Shown piece after piece: positions 1 through 12,900 of a DNA stretch of 64,000 nucleotides. The DNA is from Ryuthela nishihirai (Eukaryota; Arthropoda; Arachnida; Araneae; Heptathelidae), in assembly GCA_038380435.1 (NCBI GenBank), contig JAWZYU010000121.1:1-64000 (forward strand). The letters run 5' to 3'. Each line of letters opens with the position of its first letter. Position 1 is the first letter of the stretch. The notes beneath the pieces were generated by a model. The model was given only the letters and a program-made list of their open reading frames with translations, had not been told where the DNA came from and searched no databases. Both the position numbers and the translations under genes were made by a program.

Positions 1-452
1 TCTTTGGGTTAGTTTGCGCAGAAAGAAGTATTATATGCACATTTTCACTATAATAAGGTTCCGACTTTATTACCCTAGGCGAAAATCTTTCCTGTACTTA
101 TAGCGCATTCAGAGTTTTATAAAACATCGATCAATTTGATATTTTTAACACTATTTATGACTGTATGGGAAATAGATTTAGAAATTAAATTAAAAAATCG
201 AACGTTCTTAAAACTCCAAAAGGGGCATTCGTTTTACTGCATTTAAAATAGGTTCGATTTTTGATATCAGAAATAAACATTGCTGGTGCTAATTGTTAAG
301 CAGTGCTAGAATAACAAGATTTGCATTCTTTTTATATTGTTCTATATTGCGAAGATTGCGAAATAATTTGAATGAACTCTAGAAATAAATTAAAGCAATT
401 AAAACTATAAATGCGATTACTACAAACGAAGGTGGCTGTATTATTCTAGAAC

Positions 453-739
453 ACCTCTGTAGATATGGTCATTTCAAGGTCACCAGCACGACCCAACTTC
501 TCATTGGTGATAATAATGTTATTTAACAAGGCGACTTATAAAAGCGATTAGTACTACCGAACGTAAATTTTAACCACGCTTGTACACGTATTATTGTTCA
601 AGAAAATCCCCTGTGGAAATGGTCACAGCAGGCCTCACCTTCTCTTTCTTTGATTTGCTGATAATAATGCTACAAAGGCGATTTATAATTGCGATTAGTT
701 TGAAAACAGCACCTGTGAAAATGGTCATTTCAAGGTCAC
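453..739 (+). promoter_or_regulatory. Duplicated upstream block with nuclear-receptor half-sites
   Basis: Three related blocks start near 453, 608 and 711. The first and third carry a perfect TCAAGGTCA (474-482 and 730-738), the extended monomer half-site bound by FTZ-F1/SF-1/ERR-type nuclear receptors. The first block also has TATAAAAG at 537-544, in the shared context GGCGA-TTATAA-GCGATTAG that recurs at 678-698. The block lies 160-450 bases upstream of the first start codon of the SOCS-box gene, so a promoter role is plausible. The motifs are seen; the promoter role is inferred. Confidence 0.35.
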
Positions 740-902
740 GAAAGTTTCACCTTCCGCTTGATCTTCCCTGAAGCTTCGTTCCAGTTCGATCCTAATACCT
801 TTGATGGTTTGGAAGAGGAATCACGCAGAATTTCTGTGGTAATATTTGGTTTATCGGATTCAGTTATTCTAAACTTTTGTGCTTTAGTGAAGTACAGGAA
901 AG

Positions 903-947
903 ATGTCTGGGGAAAAATCATTGAAGAGGGCAAGGAGCTGTTCTGAT
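903..947 (+). CDS. Coding exon 1 of the SOCS-box gene
   Basis: Fifteen codons, MSGEKSLKRARSCSD, then the strong donor GTAAGT at 948-953. The peptide is basic and probably disordered. The exon is too short to show as an ORF. It was found by pairing this donor with the phase-0 acceptor 7.9 kb downstream, where no ATG opens the reading frame. A longer open frame overlaps it (758-946) but has no counterpart downstream. Confidence 0.65.
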
Positions 948-3900
948 GTAAGTGTTTACTTATCTTTAGTGCTTTAATAACTCTGTCATCGAATTTTTTC
1001 TTAATATCTTTATTCAGATTGAAGCAGATTGTTTAAAATGAATTTCTAAATTAAAAATATTCTTTTGTTTTACTTAAGGTGGTAAATAAGTCTTGTAAAT
1101 TAACAGCAGCGTACTCCTTTAATATCGAATCTAGCGAAAGTATTTCTTTTTTCACGCGTCTCACCACATTATTTCGAAACACATCCACAATGGTCCGTTC
1201 AAGATAACGGCAGAGCGAACCTTCTGTCTTAATTTACACCATTGGGATAGAGAAGTTTCGTTTCATAATATATATAAGTTACTCGAACTAATGTATTATG
1301 CCACATATTGCAAATAAGATTATTATACTTTAACGATATCTCAGCAGATATATTTATTCATAGAATATTTTGCAAATTCTAATCTCCGTAGATCAACTTT
1401 AATTTTATACATAAATACTAGACTCGTTATATGTAAACATAAGAGTCGGTAATTTTTATTCTACAGCAGAAAATGGGATAAAATTATCACCAGTATAAAC
1501 ATTTTAAGAAACAAATTTACAGAAATGTTAAAATAATTTCTGAAATAAAGTTAAAAAATATTTCATTCATTCTTATTTTATTAGTTTCAGTTAAATTTGG
1601 AGGTAAATTCATAAAACTAAAACTAGTGTTAATTAATATTCCATAATTCACCAGTACTATTTATTGTTTATCTTGCGTTATCTTAGCAGTTTCAGAGATC
1701 TGCATAATTTAGGAACAATTTGCAAACTCTTCATGTACAGTTATGTTCTAGAAAACGATTTCTGAAATCGTTACTAGTTTTCATGATTAGCTAGATGGAG
1801 ATTGAAACAAATTTTCCAAAATATTTTTAACGATAGATATCCTAGAACGAAACTAGACAGCAGTTTGAAGGTTTCGTACATATTAATAATCATCTATATT
1901 AATAGAAAGAATATGGTTTATGGATTGATTAAGCTCTACAAACTTTAAAACTTCATCTTAAATTTTGAAATGATTTTATAATAATAATTTTGCCAAAATA
2001 ATGCTACGAAATGGAACTCTGGAAAACGAAATGGAACTCCTTAAAACACATACAATATATATATGTATTCTGTAGCCATTTAATGGCGAGTACCCCACCT
2101 CATGTTATTGCAAATAGAAAAATTAAGTTCTAAATTCTATAGCTTTTAAAATAAGTGTTTATGAAAATTTGAGACTAGCTATAGATTAAAAAGTTGAAAA
2201 TAAAATATTTCAAATAATATTTCAATAACGAATATTATCTGAAATATTTTAATTATAGAAGTTGATAATAATAATAATACTTAATTGATCATTGTATAAA
2301 GTTACATAATCAAAATACCAAACACATATCCAGCATAGTAAGATTTGTGTGCTGAAATATTTTTATGGACGTATTCCAGTATCTTGAATATGAAGTGTTT
2401 GATTATAGGATGTATTTGTAAAGTGTTGAAGATGGGTAGTGAGCTAGATATTCTTCAAGCATTCATCAGTATCCTTAATGATAATATTTGCAATACAATT
2501 AATCTATGCAGTGCACTCCATAGAGCTCCACCCCACATTCTAATTGCATATATTATATGTCAATGTTTACAAGACTCATAAAAACATCTCTTACTTGGAA
2601 TATCTGATATTCATCTCAAAGTTTGTAATTTTAATAAAATATTATTGATTTTGCGATATATTAGATGGGTTGGGTTGTTTGACTTAAGAGCGGAACTTTT
2701 TTGCCCACCATGGGCTAAATGGCCAGGTCACATGGACCCCGAAGGCTCAGAGAAGTTTGGGGGAGGGGACCCACTGGAACAGCGGTTGGGAGACAGATGG
2801 TAGCCTCCCGTCAAGGCCATCCAGCTTGTTCTTTAAAGTTCACAGAGTATGGCTCTCCCGCACAGGGGGCCACGGATTAACGTCCCATCCGACGAAGTCG
2901 GCCTTTCCAAGCCTATCGGTTTCCCGCTCACAGGAGCCACGGATTAACCCGGCACAGGAGCCACGGATTAACGTCCATTCGACGGACGGTGTCCTTTCCA
3001 AGCCTATCGATGCCCTCTACTGACCATGGGCAGGGTTGATATTTTGAGGAGATAAATCTCAACGCTTACCCAGCTGGGGCTCGAACCTGGGAACTATAGA
3101 CTACGAGCCTGGCGGGTTACCGACTGAGTCAACCCCGCCCCAACATCTTAGATGTATATGGTATATTTAAAATATTGATTTAATGATATTGAAAGATAAA
3201 TTGAAATAGATTTGATTGAAATCTTTTAATTATTCTGCAGTCATATTTTCCCATAAATTATCTATAATAGAATTTTTCCAGCTTATACAATATTTCTGTA
3301 TTATTTAGCTTTCGAAGAAAAAAGCTTCCGCTCTTAAATTAATTAACCACTACCCCAGGATTTCTATCACTTAAATCTTTCACAATATATCAAATTAAAT
3401 ATAATCCAAATATTTTTTATCGTTCTAAATTTTTATTTTTTGTTAAATAAATATATTAAATAAATATACAAACGAAACAATTTCGATCTTACTTATTTTA
3501 TAAATGCAGTAAAGTCTAAAATAAACTTTTGCACTGTTGTGTCATTCCATATAGGTCATAAAAATATTGAAACAATTATTTGAATAAATTTTTATAATAT
3601 TGCCATATTTCTTATATTTAAAGTTCAATTATCTTCTGAGGTGAATTTTTAATGCCTTAACTCTCTCTCTATTCAAGTCACTATCTTTTCTGCATTCTTT
3701 TAAAAATAATGTAAAGTGAAAACTCTCTTCATCCTGATAACGTTTCGTGGTTTCTGGTGATATTTTAATACAAGAAACCAATTTTCCCCTATACCCAATA
3801 TTAGAAGACTTTAACGAATTTAGAGGTACCTAGTGTATCCCTACAGTGTTATTCAAGACACTGCAACAACTCCATTAAAGATTTTATCTGCAATCATGGC

Positions 3901-6900
3901 ATCCGCTTGACGACAGGTTATAGAATCTAAGGACAACAATAGGAGAAATCTTGATTATCGCCGGGAACTCATAGACAGACCAAGTGAAAAGTTATCATAA
4001 GGGAATGGGTATCGATTCCACTAGATTCACGACAATTTCCCCACTATACTCATTAACAGAATACAGCGAAAACAGTGGCTGAAATATAAACAAAAGGATC
4101 GATGTGAATACAAAAGTATTTCTTTTACTATGTTTAAAAGTGAAAAATCGAGAAAAATGATTCTTTTTTGAAATTAATGAATGGTTCAAGTATTATGGTG
4201 TCGCAAAAGTAATATTGTTTATGACATCTCCATAATTTAACGAAAAATTTGCAAAAGGGAATTTTTTTTCGTTTGTGAAAGCCCTTAGACAGAAAGAGTC
4301 ATTTTGGAGCTACCTAAAAGTAATGATAGAGAAATATTTTTACGTAGTTAAAGTGTTTCTTAATTAATATTCTAGCACAGACTGACTGAAATCAAATTTC
4401 AGTTATTGAAACAATTATTAGTTTAAATATTAAGCCAATGTAAGTTTACAATATATGTAGTCATCTTCTACAATACGAAAATTGATTGTAGAAGTTATAT
4501 ATATATATTCGAAGTTGATTTCCCACTGACTGCTGAAAATTAATGTTGTTAGATTTTAGAGTCTTAGCACTCTATGGAGAGCTCTAGGACTGCTCTGTTC
4601 AACATGCGTTGGCACCCCCGCAAATTTCGGCACATTGTAGTTGCAATCCAACGAGAAGTAGCTCCTACAGTTTGTCTCGTTTTCCTCTGGGTAGCACACA
4701 ATTACTGTCGCCTAACAGATTTGTTTTCCAAAAAGGACAAAGCAGAGTTGTTAGGTTTGAAATAAATTAATAATGTTCGTAGCATTTTCTTTTATAGTGG
4801 TAATTTTAAAAGCTTAATATTTAAGTCCTTTGCTTCATTCGTTAGCTTTAGGTTCATAAATTAAGAATCATTTTCCTGCAAGAAGCACTAAGAATCGTTA
4901 CAAGATTAGTAATAGTCATTTCAAGGCTGTAAAGCAATTCCCGAATTAACTGCTGCAATTTTCACTCGTTTTTCTTTTTTTAAAGAGTCATTAGCGTACA
5001 CTTAAATTTACGAATATCGAAATTTATCCAATGGGATATTAAGCCATGAATCGCTATTTCGGGAAACCTTTACCTGTAGGCTTAAATGCCATGAAATATA
5101 GTGGACAGATTTCAGAGGATGTTCTTAATTATTTATATATTAAAAATTCTTTCTACTCTCTGCTTCCTGGGCTTAATATGAATATCACCCACCAGTAAAA
5201 TTTTGTACCCATTGCTGGTTCTTTTAAGCTTCGCTAACTTTTTCTTCTAATGCTGATGTAATGATTGTAAACCATTATTTCTAAGCTTTCGTACGTATTT
5301 TTTAATAGGTACTGTATAGAGGAAGAATTGTCATTAGTGGGATGGGATCCGAACCCACCACCTCATTATATTATATCAGGTATTCTATCCGGAGAGCTAT
5401 CTACTGCTCATCAAGATTTCCTATATTGATTGCATTACTTATTATACTATAGAATCCGCCACTGGCACCAATTTGACTTTAATTGAAGACTCAGTTATAG
5501 AATTATTTGGCTTTTTGTATTACCAGGTTACTGCAGGTGGAAGAGAGTGTGCAAAAATTGAAAACGAAATTTAATAACAGAAATGACTAGTTTGTTCGTG
5601 TGGAATTCTTTTTCGGTTTTGTTTGTTGACTTTTTTAACACCGAGGAAGGAGAACGGTTCTTGAAACTACCCTAGTTTGTACAGGCTTTCCCGCAAGGAA
5701 ATGCCGCACCTAAGGCAGTAATTTCACTGTTTCACTCAGAGCTAACATCATAGGAACAGAAACTCATATGTCCCGGGAAACCCTGACCTCAGCAGTTGAA
5801 GTGTGAAACAATCCGTTGCCATTGTACTATCGAGGAGATATTTCTTTCTATTTTCGTCGCTGTTGTTTAATTTTAAATCTTAGTTTATTTTATCCGCTAA
5901 TTCTTGGCCGTCATCTTTATCATTTTTATAGTTCGTAATGAGAATTATATATATATATAAGATATTAATATTACCCGATGCAGATTTTGAGGGTATCAAT
6001 CCTATGGACTCCATATAAATTCTGGCTTGTGATAAAATGAAGTGTTTAGGAAACTCGAAATAACAAGCAAAAAAATTCCAACCTTTTTTTCAACAGATAT
6101 TTTTTCTTATTCATTCAGATTAAAAATAGCGTTGCACTTAAATTGAATTACTTCAAATAAATTTACCACAATCTGATCTGTTCTGTAATCGTTACAGACA
6201 GGGCCCGACTTACAGGTACGTGACGAAGAAACAACGCGCGTTTACAAGAATGCATGTCTATGAACTGAACTATTGACAGTTATGGTATCTGAATGGGTAG
6301 CATGCCTATTTGTATATTAATAGCACTTGGGTAGGTTACGGGCATTGATATTAAGTTTTTGAGATCTTACCTTCTGTCTGCACCATCATCACCATCATCC
6401 TCAAGCATCCATGGGCTACGGAGGTCCAACCAGACCGTGCAATTTAGTTCTCCAAGCAAGTCTATACTGAGCTACATCTGCTGCATCTTGCATACTATCT
6501 ACATCACTGCACACCAATTCTAACAAGGTCCTATTTGACATTGTCTGCCCACCGCATTCTAGGTCTCCCCTTCTTTCTGAGGCCTTTAGGCACACTGTTC
6601 ATAACCCTATTCGCCAATCTATAATTATTCATACGGGCAACATGGCCAAACCAACGGAGTCTCTCTCTGCACAATATGCTGCTTAAAGGAGGTTGCAAAA
6701 TGCTTTGCCTAACTTCATCATTAATTACAAAGTTGAACCACCTAATGCCCAAGATATTGCGTAAGCATCTGGAATCAAAAGCATCTAGTTTCCTGTTATC
6801 CTGTTTACAAAGTGTCCAAGTTTCCCTACCATAACTAACTCTAGAAAGAACCAAACTATTATACAGTCTAATTTTAGTTTTTAGTTGTATACGCCTATTT

Positions 6901-9900
6901 CTCCACACTCTCCCTAGATTCTTAAAATTCCCGGCAGCAATCCCTATTCGTCTGTTAATCTCATGCCGCACATCACCATTATCTGTTACTTAGCTTCCAA
7001 GATATTTAAACTGTGACACCTGCTCAAGACTGCAACCATTCAGATTAACTGAATCACAGCCTGCCTGACCAATTTTCATCACTTTAATTTTCTCTCTGTT
7101 TATGACCAAACCTACTCTACTACCAGTCTCATCAACAGCTCGAATGAAAGAGTTCATCTCATCAACATCATTTGTCAAAAGAGCTAAATCATCAGCATTA
7201 TCTAAATCAGAATAAACCCATACTAAAAGGCTGCTGCTTAATTTCTCTGGCAAACATTTCCTTGAGGAACAAATTTTTATCGATATTCATGTTTACAACA
7301 TTGCTAAAATAATTCAACACCTTATAAAAATGTACTGGCTTATCCCGAGTTTTTGATTCGAACTACGTACCAAAATAGTTTTCAAAAATGTATAATATCA
7401 AAGAGGAATTTATTCCCCTTCGTCCCTATGGAAATCATAAAAGTTTATGTTATAATAAAGGCTTGAAATTACAGTAAACCAATTATCGAGAACATATCAG
7501 ATGATTGACCAGCTATCAATATCGACATCAGATGCTGTGCATTCGTGTTGCAGTAACATTATATGTCTCTGAGCAGCACTTACTTTTGAACAGAATGGGC
7601 TAAAGAGTAAGTTCCCCGAGTGCTGAGAGAAGGTTGGGGAAATGGAAACTACTGGACAGCAGTTAAGGTAGATGCTCTTCTGCACACGGGCCCCATTTTT
7701 ACGTCTCATCCGACGAAAGGCAGCCTGTCCGAGCCTATAAGTGTCCCCTACAGACCGAGGGCACAGTAGGGCTTTACCTGAAATAGCTCTCAACATTGGC
7801 ACAGGTAGCATTTGAACTGGACACTAAAGATTACGAGCTTGCCGCGCTAGGGACTGAGCCATTCACGGACTTCAGAAGCTCATTCACTATTATGTATATA
7901 CTTAAATTTATTTCAGTTATTCCGATAACAAGCCCTAATCCCATTGTGTTGAACAATGATGAAATATTCGCGTCCTAACCCATATCTGCTAATTATTCTT
8001 GTAGGAAAACAAATGTATATGGAAAGTTGGAAAAAGATTACTTACCTTTGTTTTAAACAAGGAAAATATTCCCTGTCAAAAAGGTAAATATCTTCAGAAT
8101 GTGAAAAGCCGATTGTGTGCACAGGTCATTGTTCTGCGCGGGACAAAAAATTTATTGAATAATGGAACTCATTCATAATTATTACTGCAACACGTTTGGG
8201 CGGGGATTGGCTCAATCCAAACGCGGTAAGCCCGGAATCTGCAGTTCCCGGGATGGAGTCAGAAATGTGCCGGCTTTGAGATTTATCTCCGTTAATCCCA
8301 TCAGTGACATAGGGGACATTGTTGCGTTTGGAAAGGCCACCGTCCGCCGGATGGGATATTAAGCTGTGATTCCTTCTATAGGAGAGCCCTAAACTCTGCA
8401 AGTAAAAACACGCTGAATAACTCGATGGGACACCTCCATGTGTCTCCTTATAGCTTTTAATGTGGTTTTCGTTACAAAATTAAGCTGTTGAAGAAAAAGT
8501 TTTCCAAATATAGCATAAATCTTTCGAACTATTCTTTATTACTCTTGTTTTTCAAACCTATGATTTTAAGATAATCTAATATTATATTGCAAAATATAGA
8601 GTTAAGGAAAGACGGAATTATTTCTTACAATGTACCCACTTATCCTTAGCGTTAAATAATTTATAATTAGTAATATGTCCGCTAAAATCGAATTCAAATT
8701 TAAATAATTTTTTATTTACTTGACTCACATAGCTAAGGTATCATTTTCCATTCTCGACCTATCTGTAATTTAATTTACAAACTTTTCAGTTGTTTGATAT
8801 TAGAGTACGCACTATAATTTCAGTACATATCAAAGAATTTTTCGTAATCACATAACTTTTGTTTTACAGATATTGGACGAAAATAGCTGCAGTAGACGAG
8901 ATATAGGTGCAGCAGACGATTTTGCTGATGATACTGTAACAATTTACCCATTCCTACCTGACTATTATCGAATAGAGAGGAAGAGAATAGCTTTCCTTTT
9001 AATATTTGAATGGACTTATAATATAGTCATAATGAACAACAGAGAAGTGGCCACTTTGTGGATAAAAAACCTTACCAGAATAACGCAAGAAATAAATGAT
9101 TTTGAAGTGTCAGATAAAGATCAAATCATCACCATACTAGATGTTTGTTATTTCCTCCAAATCCATGATAGTTATCTTGTGGTTCAGCTTTTAAAAATTC
9201 TGGACTCAATAGGAGGATTAGAAGAATTCTTACGCACCATATTTACTTCTAGACCTTTCACGTACAATACAGAATTCTTCGAATACTTGGAGACAAATAT
9301 GATATTTCTAGAAGGACCACGATACTTAATTTACTTCTTGGAAGCTGCAAAGGAAAGAAGAGAGAATTTCCATTTCAAGTGGTTTGGTGAAGATTCTTCA
9401 CAAATGGTCCATTATTGTGTGAGATACGGTTTTACGGATTCACTCAAGACACTTCTGAGCTATGGGTTCTTATCTTCAATCAACCGCGTCTTAAATATAC
9501 CTAGAGAGCAAGAAACGTTTCAGGATTTATGGTAAGTGTTTCAAGAGTTTTCCCACAAGATTTTCTAACTGGAATAGATGATGATTTTTTATGACATTTT
9601 AGTTATAAAATACTATTAATGAGTAAATATACCATTCCCCATTGTTTGAAATGTCTGTATGATTTTCTCTCTCTAATATTTAAGATTATTATTGATTTTT
9701 GTAGACACTTACCTTCAGAAAAACGAATTTATATTTAATCGCTATAAGACCATAATTTATGTAACACCAAATTGCATTAAAGTAAAGAATTAACCTCAGG
9801 TTTATTAGCTATTCAAATACTCTTGTAAGTGGATAATTTCTCAATTAATGAACGATCTTTAAAATAACACCCATAATTTCAAGATTTCAGATTCCCTCTG

Positions 9901-12900
9901 CTTCTCAGAAAAAACTTGTCACGAACCCAAATTTGTTGTTCGATAATTAAAGTTTGCTCTGCATTTCTCACTGAATTTTCATTTCACAGTGCTTTCAAAT
10001 GTATCTAATTATAATCAATTCTTCATTTCTGTTTTAAAGAAATAAGCGTAATAGGATTTCTCCATGATAATTTTGAAATTCATTTGATGATAATAATTCA
10101 CAAGAAACTTTCTTCTGAATATGATGGTAAACGAAAAAGGATATAATTCGAGAAACTGAAAAGGGATGAAAAATATACATTGTCAATAAAAAATAATAGC
10201 AATATACACTAATGACAAAAATCGTGAGTGAACAAAACTAAATATGATGGAGATTGGGCAGAAAGAAAAAAGACGTTTCACATTCATCATTTGTGGATTG
10301 AGTTATCGTTTGCTTCATTGTGAAGTTGGATTGGGTTGTTTTAACTCTGAGCGGCACTATTTTTAATACGATGGGCTATATGACCAATTCACAAGGACAG
10401 CAAGGGATCTCCTGTACAAGGAACCACGGCTCCACGTCCTATCCGAAGGACAGTGGTCTTTCCATGCCCAATCAGTGTCTATAATCACCGAGCGCAGGAT
10501 GGAGAGTTTTGCGGAGATAAATCTCTGCAAAACTGGACTCAGGCAGGTCTCTAACCAGGTAACTGAAGATTATGAGCCTGGCGCGCTATCGACTGACCCA
10601 ACCCCAACTCCTATCATTGTGAAATAAACGATAGTCCATTCAACCTATAAACGATAACAATCTTTGATGGATCTACTGCGCAGTCTCATTTTCTCAAGGC
10701 TTCCACGCAGAAGTCAAAACTGCAATGCACTAAATGCATATCTTCAGGAAAATACTTTTTAATGAGGAATAACTCTAATTTTTGGAGACTGATAATTTTC
10801 CCTTTTAATTTCTTGTAGCAAAGAGTCGTTAGACATATTATAATGCTATAATAATTGGCAACTCTTTTTCTATACATTTCGATGATCAATATTTTGGGTG
10901 ATTAATGGTATAAGCTAATATAAAAAGAAGAAAGTTTGTTTGTTTGTTTGTGTGTCTGTTCGCTTATGAATTGTGCCCCCAAAAGAGCTACAGGCTTCAT
11001 ACTTTGCATGGATTTCACCTAGGGGAAAAATATAGACTATTTACGAAACCGCTGGGTCAACCAATTCCAATGGGGTGGGCAGGTTTTCATTTCTCAAATT
11101 GAAAGGTATTCAAAATAACTGTTGCCACTAATAAATTTGAAAAAAAAATACATCAACCTAAACTAATATCTGATTTCGTGTGATTGAACATTAGCTGTTG
11201 AAAGTTATTCAAAATAAGTGTTGCCACCGTTAAATTTGAAAGAATGAATGCATCCAACTGATTTCTTTCTGATTTCGCGTGATAAACTCATTGTACATAT
11301 TGCTGGGTCAAAAGAAGAGAGAGTTAGTGAATATTAAAGTCACCCTAATTACACACGAACAGGAACGAGGTTCAAAATTTAAATTCATATCGGAAGGTAA
11401 ACACATTAACTTAATTTGAAAAATATGCTAAAGTTAATAAAGGTATATACAAATAATTTGTAAATGTTTTAAATATCATGTTACGTAATAAATAGTTTTG
11501 TTCAATAATAATAATTTTTTCGTACCTTTACAATTTTTTTGTTCCTCAGACCCAAGTTAATTTTCTTGCTATAAAGTTACATATGTCTGTCGAATTGTAT
11601 CCGAGGAACGCTGATGGGTACGAAGTGATTTTGAAAAGTTTGATTGTCTGAGCGAGGAAATTCCAGTTTTTGGTTAAGAAATTTCTGAAGTGGGGAGGAT
11701 TATGGGTGCCTCGAAATATGTCCATTTCTTTCCTCCCCTAAAAGAGAGACAGAAAATTTTAACTAGAGGTGTTGGTTCGGTTGTTTTACTTCTGAGCGGC
11801 ATTTTTTGCACACAATATGCTAATTGGCCAGTTGACAAGGAACTCGAAGGTTCCCAGAAGGTCGGGGGAGGGGACTCATTGGGTCTGCTGTTGGGAGACA
11901 GATGGTAGTCTCCCATCAAGGGTATTCAGTGTGTTCTTAACGTGCACAGGGTATAGTTCTCCAAGACCTGAGACCACGGCTTAATGTCCCATCCGCCAAT
12001 AGGCGAATTTTCGAAGCCCATCGATGTCCCCTACTGAATCGTGGGCATAGCGGGGATAAATCTCAACACTGACCCAGCTGAGACTGAATCTGGGAACTAC
12101 AGATTACGTATCTCTCACGCTACCAAAGACCACCTCGTCCACCGGAGGGGGAGAAGATCGAGTGTAATGTTGTTTATGACAAATGAAATATTGCGACGTG
12201 GGAAGTGCATCTACTCTACATTTTAGAAAGTTTCAGAACCAAGCAAAGCCGGTAAATCTGCTAGTAAGTTATAAACTAATGAAACCCATGAGGATTAAAC
12301 TGATATCCTAATTCCTATCTGAGACCTTTTCCGTCGATATCACACAAATTGCATCGCAGGTCTTATGAAAAGAAAGATATGCTTTCTTCGAATGAAAACG
12401 GTGCATATATTCTTCTATCAGAAAACAAATTTTATTTTTCTTTAAGAGTTTAACGCTCTTTGCTATCAAGAAGAGAATACATTTCATTCGACTTTTCTTT
12501 TTCTGCCATTTGCATTTTACAAACCAAAGAGTATAGAATATAAACAAATCCTAAACACGAATTTCCTTTCAAACTGATTATATATATTTACATCAGATTT
12601 AGTTATTAATTTCAGGAATGGCTGAAAATGTCACGGATGCATTTAATTTTTCTGCGTTTTAAAATTATTTCCAATTTTTTTAACTTTTTAATAGCAGTAA
12701 TTATTATTAAGATATGATGGGAAGAACACAGACGACCGATATTGGGAATATTCGAAGCGTATTATTTTATTATTACCTAAAATTATGAAAACAATTTCTA
12801 ATATCTTAGTTAAAGTGAACTGGAAGTTCACCATTTCACCTGAATTGCAAATTGAATGCTTTTAAATAAATATATAGAGAAACTTGTCATTAGCCGGGTG

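Noticed and set aside
758..946. 62-codon frame upstream of and overlapping exon 1
   Set aside because: It has no splice partner in phase, while the overlapping 15-codon frame joins exon 2 in phase and has consensus splice sites.
7497..7811. 104-codon minus-strand frame
   Set aside because: It overlaps a diverged SINE-A and matches no family.
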